Shown piece by piece: positions 25,019-38,423 of a stretch of 64,000 bases of DNA. Source of the stretch: Magnetococcales bacterium. Its GTDB lineage: Bacteria > Pseudomonadota > Magnetococcia > Magnetococcales > UBA8363. The stretch is taken from positions 1-64,000 of the forward strand of contig JADGCV010000015.1 in the NCBI GenBank assembly GCA_015228815.1, written 5' to 3'. The translations under genes were made by a program, and so were the position numbers. The notes beneath the pieces were generated by a model. It had not been told where the DNA came from. It worked only from the letters and a program-made list of their open reading frames with translations, and made no database searches. Each line of letters starts with the position of its first letter. Position 1 is the stretch's first letter.

Positions 25019-28000
25019 ATGATCAACGCCGTGACAGTATTGAAGGATTTAAAGGCGCTTCTGCCCGGGCTGGAGGATGACATCCGTATCCGGCTGGAAG
25101 AGACGCCCGGGGAGCAGGCGCGGCTTGAGGGGGAATACCGGGAGGCCCTGGAGGGAGGGCGCACCGGGGCGGCGTGGGAGGCGTGGCGGGACGAGCGGGT
25201 GACGCAGGCTGCCGTGGCCTGGGTTCTGGCAGGAGTGTTCGTGCGCTTTCTGGAGGACAACAGGCTCATCGAGCAGCCTTGGCTCTCTGGACCGGGCAAG
25301 CGGCGGCTGTTTGCCCAGGACCGGCATACCCTCTACTTCCGCAGCCATCCCAGCCACGGCGACCGGGATTATCTGCTCCACGTTTTTGGCGAGGTGGCAA
25401 ACGATCCGGCGATGGCGGCGCTGTTCGACCGGCGGTTCAACCCGTTGTGGCGGTTGATGCCCAGCGGCGACGGGGCGGCGGGACTGCTTCGATTCTGGCA
25501 GGGGAGCGACCCGGCCACAGGGGCGTTGAACCATGATTTTACCGACCCGGAGTGGAACACCCGTTTTCTTGGCGACCTGTACCAGGACCTTTCCGAGGAG
25601 GTACGCAAACGATACGCACTGTTGCAAACGCCTGAATTTGTTGAGTCCTTCATTCTCGACCGGACCTTGACGCCAGCGATTCGGGAGTTTGGTTTCGCGA
25701 CGGTGCGACTGATCGATCCCACCTGTGGCTCGGGGCACTTTCTGCTGGGGGCGTTTCACCGGCTGTTTGCCCTGTGGCAGAAGAAGGAACCGGAGACCAA
25801 CGCCTGTGTTCTGGCCCAGAAGGCGCTGGATGGTGTGTGGGGGGTGGATCTCAATCCCCATGCGGTAGCCATCGCCCGCTTCCGTCTGCTGGTGGCCGCC
25901 CTCAAGGGGTGCGGCATCACCCGCATGGCCGATGCGCCGGGGTTTGTCCTCCATCTGGCGGTGGGAGATTCGCTGCTTTTGGGAAGGCGCTTTCGTCAGA
26001 GCGACAATATCCAGCCCACGTTGGATCCTGATGGCGATGCGCTTACCAAGGCGTTGAATACCGAGGACAAAGAAGCGCTATGGGAAATCCTGGGCCAACA
26101 ATATCATGCGGTGGTGGGCAATCCGCCCTACATCACCCCCAAGGACAAGGCCCTCAATCAGGCCTATCGGGACCGCTACGTCAGTTGCCATAAGAAGTAT
26201 TCCCTCGGGGTGCCGTTCACCGAGCGGTTTTTCGATCTGGCGATCCAGGGTCGGGAGGGCCAGCCCGCCGGGTTCGTGGGGCTGATCACCGCCAACTCAT
26301 TCATGAAAAGAGAGTTTGGCAAAAAGCTGATCGAGTCCATGTGGGTGGGCAGGGACTTCCATAAATCTCTTTTCGGAAGTGTGGATTTCGATACCATCAT
26401 TGATACCAGTGGGGCCTATATTCCTGGCCATGGCACGCCCACGGTGATCCTGTTCGGGCGGCATCGGGATCCGGCCCTTCCGGTGGTGCGCACGGTGCAG
26501 GGCATCCGGGGGGAGCCGTCGATCCCGGTGAATGCCGCCCAGGGCCAGGTCTGGTCCGCCATCGTGGCCATGATCGACCAGCCCGGCTCCGGGAATGAGT
26601 TGATCAGTGTGGTGGATACGCCTCGGACAACGTTTGAAACCCACCCGTGGAGTCTGGGGGGCGGCGGGGCTTCGGAGTTGAAAGAGCACATTGAAGAGGC
26701 AAAAAAAACGGACCTTGGCGCCATTTCGGAGAGCATAGGAATAACATCCTTCACCTTGGAAGATGACATTTTCATTTTACCGGCCAAAGCAGCCCGTCGG
26801 CATGGCATCCCGGAAAATCTTCAGCGTCCGATGATGTTGGGAGACTTGATGCGCGATTGGACGGTCAGTGACCTGGATGTGGCCGTTTTCCCGTATCAAG
26901 AGGATTTTTCACCGATCCAGGATGACCCTTCAAACCCCGCGCTCAGGTATCTTTGGCTGGCCCGTACTTCCCTGGCAAGCAATAAGATGTTTGGAGGAAA
27001 GGCCAAGGTTGAATGCGGTTTGCATTGGTATGAGTTTGGTCGGTTAACTCACGCCAAACTCCGCACTCCCCTTTCCATCGCCTTTGCCGAGGTGGCCACC
27101 CACAATCATTTCGTGCTGGACCGGGGTGGCAAGGTGTTCAAGCAGACGGCCCCGGTGATCAAGCTGAAGCCCACGGCCACGGAAGCGGACCATCTGGCCC
27201 TGCTGGGGTTGCTCAATAGTTCCACAGGACTGTTTTGGCTGCGGCAAGTTTGCTTCCCGAAAGGTGGATTTGCAGCAGGAAAGTGGGAAGAAAGATACGC
27301 ATTCAATGCGTCAAATGTGGCAGGATTCCCAATTCCAGACGAAACACCTCAGTCTCTCGCCACCCGTATAGACCAACTGGCTCAGGAGCGGCAAGCCCAC
27401 CTGCCCGCGCAACTGGCCGGGCAATTTCCCATGACCCGGAAGGCGTTGGATGGCTATCGGGCCGAGGCCGAAACCCTGCTGGGCCGCATGATCGCCTTGC
27501 AGGAGGAATTGGATTGGCAGTGCTATCGCCTTTACGGCATTCTCGACGACGACCTGACCCATCCGGGCGAACCGCCGGAAGTATCCCTGGGGGAACGTCC
27601 TTTCGAAATGATTATGGCGCGCAAGATGGCCGCCGGAGAGATGGAATCCACCTGGTTTACCCGCCACGGTTCCACCCCCATCACCGAGATTCCCGGCCAC
27701 TGGCCCGCCGACTACCGCGCCACGGTGGAAAAACGGCTGGCGGCCATCGAGAAGAAGCACAATATCCGCCTGATCGAGCAGCCGGAGTACAAGCGGCGCT
27801 GGAATCTGGAGTCCTGGGAGGAGCAGGAACAGCGCGCCCTCAAGGGGTGGCTCCTGGACCGCATCGAGGCCATGCCCCAGTGGCGGAGCGAAACTTGTGA
27901 ACTTACCACCTGTGCCCGTATTGCCGACAAACTCTATCACGATGGCGCGTTTTTCCATGTCGCCACCTTCTACCGGGGCCGCGGCGATTTCGATTTGACC

Positions 28001-28594
28001 CGAATGGTCATCGAACTGGTGCTGGACGAGGCGGTGCCGTTTCTGCCCATCCTGCGTTACAAGGATTCCGGCCTGCGCAAACGCACTGCCTGGGAACGCA
28101 CCTGGGATTTGCAGCGAAAAGAAGACGCCGGGGAACCGGTCGGCGATATTCCGGTACCTCCCAAATATACGTTCGCCGACTTCGCCAACGTCACCTGGTG
28201 GCGGCTGCGGGGCAAACTGGACGTTCCCAAAGAGCGTTTTATTTTGTATCCCCATTGTGAAAAGGCCAAGGACCCCACTCCGGTCATCGCCTGGGCCGGC
28301 TGGAACCACCTGCAACAGGCCCAGGCCCTGGCGGGTTATTTCATCCACATGCGCGATAACGAACGCTGGTCCGCGGATCGGCTCATGCCTTTGCTGGCCG
28401 GATTGCTGGAGTTGTTGCCTTGGCTCAAACAGTGGCACAATGCGCAGGACCCCACCTTCGATACCGGTATGGGGGACCATTTTGCCGGATTCATTGATGA
28501 GGCGATGCATGGATTGGGGCTGACCGAAGCGAAGGTCCGCTCCTGGCGTCCACCCCAGGCTGTACGCCGTCGGAAAGGGGAGAGGAACATGTGA
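25019..28594 (+). CDS. pglX: BREX-2-type adenine-specific DNA methyltransferase PglX (orphan)
   Basis: The 1191-residue protein matches BREX-2 PglX in length and layout: an N-terminal segment ending VRFLEDN, SGDGA and FW motifs, SAM-binding motif I at D233-P-T-C-G-S-G, and catalytic N368-P-P-Y of N6-adenine methyltransferases. A large C-terminal specificity region follows. In BREX-2 systems PglX methylates host DNA and works with PglW, PglY, PglZ and others to block phage. None of those is visible on either side in this window. Its stop codon shares a base with the start of an NtrC-type regulator, so the two are translated together. DISARM DrmMI is a more distant alternative. Confidence 0.85.
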   Translation: MINAVTVLKDLKALLPGLEDDIRIRLEETPGEQARLEGEYREALEGGRTGAAWEAWRDERVTQAAVAWVLAGVFVRFLEDNRLIEQPWLSGPGKRRLFAQDRHTLYFRSHPSHGDRDYLLHVFGEVANDPAMAALFDRRFNPLWRLMPSGDGAAGLLRFWQGSDPATGALNHDFTDPEWNTRFLGDLYQDLSEEVRKRYALLQTPEFVESFILDRTLTPAIREFGFATVRLIDPTCGSGHFLLGAFHRLFALWQKKEPETNACVLAQKALDGVWGVDLNPHAVAIARFRLLVAALKGCGITRMADAPGFVLHLAVGDSLLLGRRFRQSDNIQPTLDPDGDALTKALNTEDKEALWEILGQQYHAVVGNPPYITPKDKALNQAYRDRYVSCHKKYSLGVPFTERFFDLAIQGREGQPAGFVGLITANSFMKREFGKKLIESMWVGRDFHKSLFGSVDFDTIIDTSGAYIPGHGTPTVILFGRHRDPALPVVRTVQGIRGEPSIPVNAAQGQVWSAIVAMIDQPGSGNELISVVDTPRTTFETHPWSLGGGGASELKEHIEEAKKTDLGAISESIGITSFTLEDDIFILPAKAARRHGIPENLQRPMMLGDLMRDWTVSDLDVAVFPYQEDFSPIQDDPSNPALRYLWLARTSLASNKMFGGKAKVECGLHWYEFGRLTHAKLRTPLSIAFAEVATHNHFVLDRGGKVFKQTAPVIKLKPTATEADHLALLGLLNSSTGLFWLRQVCFPKGGFAAGKWEERYAFNASNVAGFPIPDETPQSLATRIDQLAQERQAHLPAQLAGQFPMTRKALDGYRAEAETLLGRMIALQEELDWQCYRLYGILDDDLTHPGEPPEVSLGERPFEMIMARKMAAGEMESTWFTRHGSTPITEIPGHWPADYRATVEKRLAAIEKKHNIRLIEQPEYKRRWNLESWEEQEQRALKGWLLDRIEAMPQWRSETCELTTCARIADKLYHDGAFFHVATFYRGRGDFDLTRMVIELVLDEAVPFLPILRYKDSGLRKRTAWERTWDLQRKEDAGEPVGDIPVPPKYTFADFANVTWWRLRGKLDVPKERFILYPHCEKAKDPTPVIAWAGWNHLQQAQALAGYFIHMRDNERWSADRLMPLLAGLLELLPWLKQWHNAQDPTFDTGMGDHFAGFIDEAMHGLGLTEAKVRSWRPPQAVRRRKGERNM

Positions 28595-30021
28595 TGACGC
28601 GCCAGACACGGTTTACCGCCCCGGTCGTTCTCGTGGATGACGAGGAGGAACTGCTGTTCACCTCCATGGTATTGCTGCGCAATCATGACATCGCCCCGGT
28701 CGTCACCTATCCCGACAGCCGGCAATTGATGGACCAGTTGGCAATTCACGGCGCCTCGGTCATCCTCCTCGACCTGATCATGCCCAATCTGACGGGGCGG
28801 GAACTTCTGCCACGGATTCAGCGTTTTTTTCCCGATATTCCCGTCATCATCATGACCGCGGTCCACGAAGTGGAAACCGCCGTCGCCTGTATGAAGGAGG
28901 GGGCGTTCGACTATCTGGTGAAGCCGGTGGATGAAAACCGGTTTGTGTCGAGCGTGCAACGGGCGATGGAACGACATCAACTTCAACTGGAAATCGGTCG
29001 TCTCAAACATCACCTTTTATCGGACCGGGTCGAACAGGACCCGGCGTTTCGCGAAATCATCACGCAAAGCCGCAAGATGTTTGCCATTTTCAAATACCTC
29101 GAAGCGGTTGCCGACTCCCCGGAACCGGTATTGGTGGTCGGTGAAACCGGTGTCGGCAAGGAACTCATGGTCGAGGCGATCCATCGCCTGAGCGGTCGCG
29201 AGGGAGAACTGATCGCGGTCAATGTGGCGGGGATCGATGACAACATGTTTTCCGATACCCTGTTCGGTCACCGTCGCGGCGCCTTTTCGGGGGCCGACCA
29301 GCCCCGGGAAGGAATGGTGGCCCGGGCAAAAAATGGAACCTTGTTTCTGGATGAAATCGGTGACCTGGGACAAACCTCCCAGGTCAAACTGTTGCGCCTG
29401 TTGCAGGAAAAAAAATATTACCCCCTGGGCAGCGATCTGCCCATCAAAACCGATGCCCGCGTCATTTGCGCCACCAATCGCAACCTTTCCCAGGCCATGG
29501 AACAGGGAACCTTCCGTGCCGATCTTTATTTTCGCCTGGCGGCGCACCATGTGATGATTCCCCCTTTGCGCGAACGAAAAGAGGATATCGAACTGCTGCT
29601 CAATCATTTCATGGCGGAAAATGCGGAAAGTCGCGGCACGAGCGTGCCGACTCCGCCGATCGAACTTAATAAACTGTTGGAATCATACCACTTTCCTGGA
29701 AACATACGCGAATTGAAGGCCATGACCATGGATGCCATGGCCCACCATGATTCGGGCATGCTGTCCATGGACATGTTCAAAAGGCACATCTTCGCCAAAT
29801 CGGGGATGACCGCGAACGTGACGCAACGATCCGAAGACGAAAGCCGCCTGTTCCGCGATCACCCCGATCCCCTGCCCACCATTCAGGCCGCCACCGACCT
29901 GTTGATCGAGGAGGCGTTGCGTCGTGCCGGCAATAACCAGGGAATCGCCGCGGCACTCCTGGGAATTACCCGTCAAACCCTGAACCGACGCATGCAATCA
30001 CGCAAGAAAGATGGATTTTAG
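28594..30021 (+). CDS. NtrC-family sigma-54-dependent response regulator
   Basis: This 475-residue protein has a receiver domain with phosphoacceptor D60 in ILLDLIMP, a AAA+ domain with Walker A GETGVGKE, the sigma-54 contact loop as G-A-F-S-G-A (usual GAFTGA with Thr to Ser), Walker B GTLFLDEIGD and arginine-finger LRERKEDI. A Fis-type helix-turn-helix at the C-terminus ends ALLGITRQTLNRRM. It should activate sigma-54 promoters when phosphorylated. ATG 28594 overlaps the pglX stop, with GGGGAGAGGA upstream. The hybrid kinase 86 bp downstream is the likely partner, by position only. Confidence 0.93.
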   Translation: MTRQTRFTAPVVLVDDEEELLFTSMVLLRNHDIAPVVTYPDSRQLMDQLAIHGASVILLDLIMPNLTGRELLPRIQRFFPDIPVIIMTAVHEVETAVACMKEGAFDYLVKPVDENRFVSSVQRAMERHQLQLEIGRLKHHLLSDRVEQDPAFREIITQSRKMFAIFKYLEAVADSPEPVLVVGETGVGKELMVEAIHRLSGREGELIAVNVAGIDDNMFSDTLFGHRRGAFSGADQPREGMVARAKNGTLFLDEIGDLGQTSQVKLLRLLQEKKYYPLGSDLPIKTDARVICATNRNLSQAMEQGTFRADLYFRLAAHHVMIPPLRERKEDIELLLNHFMAENAESRGTSVPTPPIELNKLLESYHFPGNIRELKAMTMDAMAHHDSGMLSMDMFKRHIFAKSGMTANVTQRSEDESRLFRDHPDPLPTIQAATDLLIEEALRRAGNNQGIAAALLGITRQTLNRRMQSRKKDGF

Positions 30022-30107
30022 AAATGAAAACATGTTTCTTATGACAGCAGACATTCGATCCGGAAAAGTGTCTTTCAATCGCCCTGCGGGACTGATAAGC
30101 TGATGCA

Positions 30108-33864
<3,757 letters not shown>

Positions 33865-33872
<8 letters not shown>

Positions 33873-34371
33873 CAATCACTTTCATAAAAATGTGTTTGTC
33901 ATCATCGTCTCGATAAAAATCCTTCAAGACACACAGTTCTTCATAGCCAGTCTTGCGATAGAAACCACGTGCGCGTTGATAGGCCGGGGTGGAGGAGGTT
34001 TCCAGATAGATTCTTTTCGCCCCGGCCAGGCGCATCAGACGTTCCGCTTCGGTCTGAAGGCGAACGCCCAGACCGCTCCCAAACCATTGCGGGCGCACGA
34101 CCAGCCAATAAAAATCATAACGACTGTCGGTGGCAGCGATGGGGCCATAACAGGCGTATCCGGACAGCCTTCCGGAGGGTTCACGGGCAAAGAGAAAGAA
34201 ATAGCCGCTTTTGTCGCCGATGGAAAGGCGCGTCTCGACCAATTCGACCGCCATGTCCACTTCGGAATCGTTGAAGTTTCCAGTACTGGCCACCAGATCG
34301 CGGACCCGATCCATATCCTCGCGAACGACCGTGATATCCAATGAATCGACTGTGTTGCCTGTATGATTCAT
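33865..34371 (-). CDS. GNAT-family N-acetyltransferase
   Basis: This 168-residue protein has the GNAT fold: the acetyl-CoA loop R-P-Q-W-F-G-S-G-L-G, an upstream strand YFFLFAREP and a terminal YQRARGFYRKTGYEE motif. The subtype (AVELVETRLSIG, CYGPIAATDSRYDFYWL, IYLETSST, DDDKHIF) resembles acetyltransferases that I recall occurring beside ATP-grasp and aminomutase genes in other bacteria. A link with the cassette at 11.8-15.2 kb is therefore possible but unproven. It overlaps the 3' end of the kinase gene by 8 bp tail to tail. The acceptor substrate is unknown. Confidence 0.82.
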
Positions 34372-34401
34372 GACCGGGTTCCCGAAAAAAAAAGATAACT
34401 G

Positions 34402-34429
34402 CCCAGACCCCTTTTTTCTTTCAATAATT
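34402..34429 (+). repeat. Dispersed hairpin/T-tract element, copy 2 (right half only)
   Basis: These 28 bases are identical to 56806-56833: CCCAG, ACCCC, six T, then CTTTCAATAATT. The left arm of the hairpin is missing here. The copy lies between the GNAT gene and rnfE with its T-tract on the strand opposite to both, so it is not their terminator. Confidence 0.75.
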
Positions 34430-34436
34430 CATTGAC

Positions 34437-35039
34437 CTATTTCTTGGCCCGTTTCTGGTCAAGCCAGCGAACGGACATCAAAATGAACCCAAGGACGATG
34501 AAAGCGCCCGGAGGAAGAATGAAACCGATGGCTGGATGATAGGAAGCCCCCAAAACGTCCATGCCGAAAAATTTTCCCGACCCCAGAAGTTCACGGGAGG
34601 CCCCGAGAAGAACAAGCGCCAGAGTGAACCCCAAACCCGTTGCGATCCCGTCGATGGCGGAATCGAGGGCATTGTTTTTCGATGCAAAGGCTTCGGCCCG
34701 TCCCAGAATGGCGCAATTGACGACGATCAATGGGATAAAAATTCCCAATACCTTATGAAGATCAAGAAAAAAAGCGTTCATCGACAGGTCGATGATGGTG
34801 ACGAAACTGGCGATGACGATGACATAGGCAGGTATCCGGACGTCATTCGGAATATAATTGCGTATCATGGAAACAACGACGTTCGAACCAACCAGGACAA
34901 GCATCGTGGCAACGCCCATCCCGATTCCATTGATTGCGCTGGTGGTAACCCCGAGCAGGGGACACATTCCCAGAAGTTGCGCGAAGACGACGTTATTGTT
35001 CCAAAAACCATTTTTGATGATCGTTGAGGTTTCGCTCAT
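34437..35039 (-). CDS. rnfE: Rnf complex subunit RnfE
   Basis: The 200-residue integral membrane protein has about six helices. It starts with the family-typical KNGFWNNNVVFAQLLGMCPLL and contains the IPLIVVNCAILGRAEAFA loop that carries a conserved Cys of the buried iron site shared with RnfA. RnfE is part of the ferredoxin:NAD oxidoreductase that couples electron flow to ion transport across the inner membrane. It is the last gene of the operon; ATG 35039 overlaps the rnfG stop by 4 bp. Confidence 0.96.
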   Translation of the reverse strand: MSETSTIIKNGFWNNNVVFAQLLGMCPLLGVTTSAINGIGMGVATMLVLVGSNVVVSMIRNYIPNDVRIPAYVIVIASFVTIIDLSMNAFFLDLHKVLGIFIPLIVVNCAILGRAEAFASKNNALDSAIDGIATGLGFTLALVLLGASRELLGSGKFFGMDVLGASYHPAIGFILPPGAFIVLGFILMSVRWLDQKRAKK

Positions 35040-35665
35040 GGTTTGTTCTCCGTCGCCGCCTTTTCCCCGGAAGCCGCCCTGGCGAACAGTCTGGCTTCGT
35101 TTTCCTTGAAATATTCCAGTCCCCGCTTGACAGCGCCAACCACGGCCCTGGGGGTGATGGTCGCGCCGGCAAACTGATCGAAATCACCACCATCCTTCTT
35201 GACCCCCCACTTGGTATTGGTCAACGTCTTGCCCTTGAAGGCATCGGGCCAGTCGGTCAGGGTGATCTTGTCGCCCAAACCCGGAGTTTCCTTGTGCGAC
35301 AGCACCTGGATCCGGGTGACGGTTCCACCGGAGGCAATGCCCATCAGAATTTCGATGTCGCCCGAATAGCCGTCGGGAGCGATCACGGTGAAGGCGACGC
35401 CAAGGTCGGCATCCCCCTTGCGTCCCCGATAAATGGTCACCGGTCGGCCCTTTTTCTCCAGACGGGTATCGGTGACGGTCATGGAATCCTTGTCCGGTTC
35501 ATTGTCGAAGCCTTCCGGCAATACCAGACGCAAACCATTGAGCAGTTCCTGCCGCTTGGCCTCGGCGATGGGTTCTCGGGTGATGGCATCCGTTCCAGCC
35601 AGCAGGGCAGTGGCGACCAGACCGACCACCATGAGGACCAGACCCATTCTGAAAAAATCAGGCAT
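35036..35665 (-). CDS. rnfG: Rnf complex subunit RnfG (covalent FMN)
   Basis: The product is about 209 residues: one N-terminal membrane helix (MGLVLMVVGLVATALLAG) and a periplasmic domain. The segment FAGATITPRAVVGAVK contains the GAT-x-T motif whose Thr carries covalently bound FMN in RnfG/NqrC proteins. The SHKETPGLGDKI stretch is also diagnostic. ATG 35665 is chosen for its GGAG site; TTG 35671 is the frame limit. It lies 27 bp after rnfD and overlaps rnfE. Confidence 0.95.
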   Translation of the reverse strand: MPDFFRMGLVLMVVGLVATALLAGTDAITREPIAEAKRQELLNGLRLVLPEGFDNEPDKDSMTVTDTRLEKKGRPVTIYRGRKGDADLGVAFTVIAPDGYSGDIEILMGIASGGTVTRIQVLSHKETPGLGDKITLTDWPDAFKGKTLTNTKWGVKKDGGDFDQFAGATITPRAVVGAVKRGLEYFKENEARLFARAASGEKAATENKP

Positions 35666-35692
35666 TGCCAACTCCTAGACGTTCTTCTTGTC

Positions 35693-36763
35693 CTAGACGT
35701 TTTTCTTGGCTTTTCCGTACACGACCGGGCGGGTGTATTGATCCAGCAGCGGCACCGTGGCGTTCATGATGACGATGGCAAAGGAAACCCCTTCCGGATA
35801 CCCCCCCCAGGTACGAATGATATAGGTCAACAGTCCACACCCCGCCCCAAAGACGATCTGTCCCAAAGGCGTGACGGGCGAGGTGACCATGTCGGTGGCC
35901 ATGAAAAAAACTCCGAGAACCAGACCACCCGTGACCAGATGAAAGAGGGGATCGGGATATTTTCCGGAATCGATCATCCAGAAGAGGGCCGCAGGGATCA
36001 GGCAACCCGCGAGCATCGACACGGGAATATGCCAGGTGATGATCCGTTTTTTCAGAAGATAAAGTCCACCCAGGGCCAGAAGAAAGGCGGAGGTTTCACC
36101 GAGGGACCCGGAAATCAATCCCCCTGTGGCGTTGAAATAACTGAATCCATAGTTTCCGCCCAGGGCTTCCTGGACTGTTTTTCCAAGACTGACCTCGATG
36201 CGATACTGACCCAACGGGGTTGCGGAACTGACTGCGTCCAGGACTTCCCCCGGGGCCAGATGACCCGAAAAGATCAGGGCAAGGGCATTGCCAAAGGAAA
36301 GGGCCGCATCACCGAACAGGCCAGCCGGCTGGGGCCAAGTGGTCATTTCCACGGGAAAGGAGATCAACAGAAATACCCGGGCGATCAGGGCAGGATTGAA
36401 CATGTTCTGCCCCAATCCCCCATACACCTGCTTGCCCAGAAGGATGGCGAACACTGCCCCAACGACACAGATCCACCAGGGAGCATGTGGCGGAAGGGTC
36501 AGGGCCAGCAACAGACCCGTCAAGGCCGCCGAACGATCGCCGATGGTGGATGGCCGCACCCGCATCTTGATGAGCAGATGCTCGGTGGCCATCGCCGACA
36601 AGGTGGTGATCAGAATCACCAGAAGCGCGGGCCAGCCAAAGACCAGGACCGACAGGGCGGTTGCGGGCATCAGGGCCCAGATCACCGATTCCATGATCCG
36701 GGGTATCGAATCTCCTCCATGCACATGGGGCGAGGAGGTAAACATCAGGTTTGATGAACTCAT
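35693..36763 (-). CDS. rnfD: Rnf complex subunit RnfD (covalent FMN)
   Basis: This multi-helix membrane subunit of about 356 residues has the SSATPLGQ motif, in which the Thr is the covalent FMN site of RnfD/NqrB. Other family marks are FNPALIARVFLLISFP and FFMATDMVTSPVTPLGQ. The start at 36763 is preferred by homology, with a weak GGAACGG upstream; the frame is open to 36808. Just after the stop, the last codons are almost duplicated (AAGAAxAACGTCTAG occurs twice in 20 bp), a tiny tandem duplication without effect on the protein. Confidence 0.95.
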   Translation of the reverse strand: MSSSNLMFTSSPHVHGGDSIPRIMESVIWALMPATALSVLVFGWPALLVILITTLSAMATEHLLIKMRVRPSTIGDRSAALTGLLLALTLPPHAPWWICVVGAVFAILLGKQVYGGLGQNMFNPALIARVFLLISFPVEMTTWPQPAGLFGDAALSFGNALALIFSGHLAPGEVLDAVSSATPLGQYRIEVSLGKTVQEALGGNYGFSYFNATGGLISGSLGETSAFLLALGGLYLLKKRIITWHIPVSMLAGCLIPAALFWMIDSGKYPDPLFHLVTGGLVLGVFFMATDMVTSPVTPLGQIVFGAGCGLLTYIIRTWGGYPEGVSFAIVIMNATVPLLDQYTRPVVYGKAKKNV

Positions 36764-36848
36764 GGACCGTTCCGTTTCCAGTTCCTTGAACGAGGGATGG
36801 TGGTGCAAAGCGCATCCCGGATCGGATTCACGTTGCTGCCTTGGCGGA

Positions 36849-38405
36849 CTAGGCTTCCTCCCGTGCCACCTTCGCGGTTCCTCCAGTCGCTTTTTTCGCG
36901 GCCATTTTGGCCTTCATCTCTTCCTTCTTGCGTTCCTTTTCTTCCTTCTCCCGCTGAAGGCGTTCCTCGCGCGACCGGGTCCGTTGTTTGGTCAGTTCGC
37001 GTTTTTTGTTCTCCCGCTCTTTGGCCTGCCAGGAAATCTTGCCAAAGCGAAAATAATGGACCAGCGGAATATTCGCGGGACAGACGTAGGCACAGGAACC
37101 ACATTCGATGCAATCGAACAGATCGACGTCGGGCAGCAGCTCGATCTGATCGGTCTTGGCAAACCATGCCATGGTACAGGGGACCAGGTTCATGGGACAC
37201 GCCGCCACGCAGTTGCCGCAGCGAATGCAGGCATGTTCCTTCTTTCCCGAGGATTCATGACGCAAGAGCGCCAGGATTCCCGAAGTCCCCTTGACGACCG
37301 GAACATTGGTCTGGTGCAGGGCCAGACCCATCATCGGTCCCCCCATGACAACCTTGACCGTATCCGGCTTCAGCCCGCCGCAATGCGCCAGGACATCATC
37401 GACACTCGTCCCGATCAACAGCTCCAGGTTGGCGGGCCGTGCGATTCCGTGTCCCGTCACCGTGACGATCCGTTGCACCAGGGGCCGGCCCAGCCTGAGG
37501 GCGTTGCGAATCGCGACCGCCGTGGCCACATTGTGGACGATCACCCCGACATCGACCGGCAATCCCTTGGAGGGAACCTGACGTCCCGTGACCACTTCGA
37601 TCAACTGTTTTTCGGCCCCCTGGGGATACATGACCGGCAGGGTGACAACCCGAATGTCGGAGTTTCCCGCAACCGCCTTGTTCATGATTTCGATGGCCTC
37701 CGGTTTGTTGGCCTCGATACCGATGACGCACGCCCTGGTTTGCAGGGCATGAAGCATGATGCGAATCCCCTCGACCACCTCCTGGGACCGTTCTTCCATG
37801 AGACGGGCGTCGCAGGTAAGATAGGGTTCGCATTCGACCGCGTTGATCAGCAACAGGTCCACCACCTTGTCCCGTGGCGGAGACATCTTGATGAAACTGG
37901 GAAAGGTGGCGCCTCCCAACCCCACGATGCCCGCGTTCTTGATCCGGTCGCGAATGACGGCGGGATCAAGCGCAAGGGGCGCGAGAGGATCGTCAATCCC
38001 CTTGAGTTCGGGATTCCAGGCATCGGCGCCATCGGATTCGATCACCACGCATGGCATGGTCAGTCCGGACGGGTGGGCAACGGGTCGTTCCTCGATGCCA
38101 ATGACGGTGCCCGAGGTCGGGGCGTGAACCGCCGCCGAAACGAATCCACTGGCCTTGCCGATCAGATCTCCCTTGAAAACCTTGTCCCCTTCCTTGACTA
38201 CCGGTTCGGCGGGCGCCCCAAGGTGCTGATGCAGGGGGACGACAAGCCGTTTGGGCAACGGCATTGGTTCGATGGCGCAACGCTCGGAAAGTTCCTTGTG
38301 CCCGTCGGGGTGGATGCCCCCATGAAATCTTTTCAAGACAGAAGCTGCAATTCCCATTACCGTGGCCCCAGTTGTCCGTAAAGCGGTCAATCCTGTTTCA
38401 TCCAT
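36849..38405 (-). CDS. rnfC: Rnf complex subunit RnfC
   Basis: The peripheral 518-residue subunit has the N-terminal RFHGGIHPDGHKELSE barrel motif, a NADH/FMN-binding region with GLGGATFPSFIK and an NAVECEPYLTCD motif, and two [4Fe-4S] motifs, CIRCGNCVAACP and CIECGSCAYVCP. A Lys/Glu/Arg-rich tail of about 70 residues follows and ends in TAKVAREEA. It passes electrons between NAD(H) and RnfB. ATG 38405 is the listed start, but ATG 38357 (MGIAASVLKRFHGG) matches typical RnfC N-termini better, so the first 16 residues are uncertain. Confidence 0.95.
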   Translation of the reverse strand: MDETGLTALRTTGATVMGIAASVLKRFHGGIHPDGHKELSERCAIEPMPLPKRLVVPLHQHLGAPAEPVVKEGDKVFKGDLIGKASGFVSAAVHAPTSGTVIGIEERPVAHPSGLTMPCVVIESDGADAWNPELKGIDDPLAPLALDPAVIRDRIKNAGIVGLGGATFPSFIKMSPPRDKVVDLLLINAVECEPYLTCDARLMEERSQEVVEGIRIMLHALQTRACVIGIEANKPEAIEIMNKAVAGNSDIRVVTLPVMYPQGAEKQLIEVVTGRQVPSKGLPVDVGVIVHNVATAVAIRNALRLGRPLVQRIVTVTGHGIARPANLELLIGTSVDDVLAHCGGLKPDTVKVVMGGPMMGLALHQTNVPVVKGTSGILALLRHESSGKKEHACIRCGNCVAACPMNLVPCTMAWFAKTDQIELLPDVDLFDCIECGSCAYVCPANIPLVHYFRFGKISWQAKERENKKRELTKQRTRSREERLQREKEEKERKKEEMKAKMAAKKATGGTAKVAREEA

Positions 38406-38423
38406 CCACCGGTCGTCATCGGG

